A DNA stretch of 64,000 bases. Source: Miscanthus floridulus (lineage: Eukaryota > Streptophyta > Magnoliopsida > Poales > Poaceae). Within the stretch, counting starts at the first letter, position 1; each line of letters starts with the position of its first letter. Below the pieces are notes generated by a model. That model worked only from the letters and a program-made list of their open reading frames with translations. It did not search any database and was not told where the DNA came from. The DNA is taken from NCBI RefSeq assembly GCF_019320115.1, contig NC_089598.1, positions 32,507,983 through 32,571,982 on the forward strand, read 5' to 3'. Positions 63,992 through 64,000 of the stretch are shown one piece after another. The translations under genes were made by a program, and so were the position numbers.

Positions 63992-64000
63992 GACCGCGAA

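Larger units (their letters stand above)
31436..64000 (-). mobile_element. CACTA-2: large CACTA transposon, truncated by the window, with nested insertions
   Basis: The left terminus is at 31436 (CACTGCTACACGAATTTTAA), with a second terminus-like copy at 31504 and TTAACCGAGGCGG subterminal repeats to about 31760. On the minus strand lie a TNP2-type transposase (63991-60445) and a second gene with an Ulp1-like protease (56325 down to 32024). This is the gene order of grass CACTA elements. The right terminus lies beyond 64000, so target duplication cannot be tested. A gypsy element (32573-53081) and a smaller CACTA-like segment (56818-59150) inflate it. Confidence 0.75.

Overview
The window looks like transposon-dense nuclear DNA of a grass. 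I found no host gene I would defend, and no rRNA, tRNA or CRISPR array. Evidence for a grass: a Stowaway MITE with typical grass termini (17721-17944), CACTA elements with TTTGCCGAGTG subterminal repeats, a Tat/Grande-like Ty3/gypsy element with LTRs of about 1.25 kb, and two SIRE/Maximus-like Ty1/copia elements. A panicoid grass (sorghum, sugarcane, Miscanthus, maize relatives) is my inference.

Left part (1-20983). At 1-4640 there are decayed 'putative gypsy-type transposon' (gag-like) elements: a minus-strand fragment at 12-203 and a plus-strand copy at 1462-3485 between diverged LTR-like repeats. At 5020-9294 lies the 3' part of a plus-strand gypsy element: integrase C-terminus, an extra coiled-coil ORF behind its own TATA-like box, a long 3' region with an (AT)n tract, polypurine tract and 3' LTR. 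At 9443-15723 a minus-strand copia element has both LTRs, PBS, PPT and a near-perfect target duplication, but encodes only gag. At 16480-17245 are tandem repeats and the end of another CACTA-type element. Then come the Stowaway MITE and unassigned sequence to 20983.

CACTA-1 (20984-27856) is complete end to end: inverted termini, 3-bp target duplication CTT, dense subterminal repeats, and two minus-strand genes (TNP2-type transposase; En/Spm Transposase_24-type protein), both damaged. A solo gypsy LTR (28740-29205) and unassigned sequence follow.

Right part (31436-64000) is one nested stack. CACTA-2 begins at 31436 with a duplicated terminus and runs past the window. On the minus strand it encodes a TNP2 transposase (63991-60445) and a second gene (TdcA1-like ORF1/ORF2 region fused to an Ulp1-like C48 protease, 56325 down to 32024). 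That protease exon is split by a minus-strand Tat/Grande-like gypsy element (32573-53081), whose gag is in turn split by a rearranged copia element (42116-50894). At both insertion points the host reading frame is restored when the insert and one copy of the 5-bp duplication are removed. A smaller CACTA-like segment (56818-59150) and very long AGT/AGC triplet arrays lie between the two CACTA-2 genes.

Most coding regions carry stops or frameshifts; the longest intact one is the copia RT-RNase H ORF (46382-47794). The best candidates for something unusual are the permuted copia copy with an apparent target duplication, extra ORFs in two gypsy elements (one sense with its own TATA-like box, one antisense), the tandem-repeat nurseries in the gypsy 3' region, and the CCGGTC palindrome arrays in copia LTRs.
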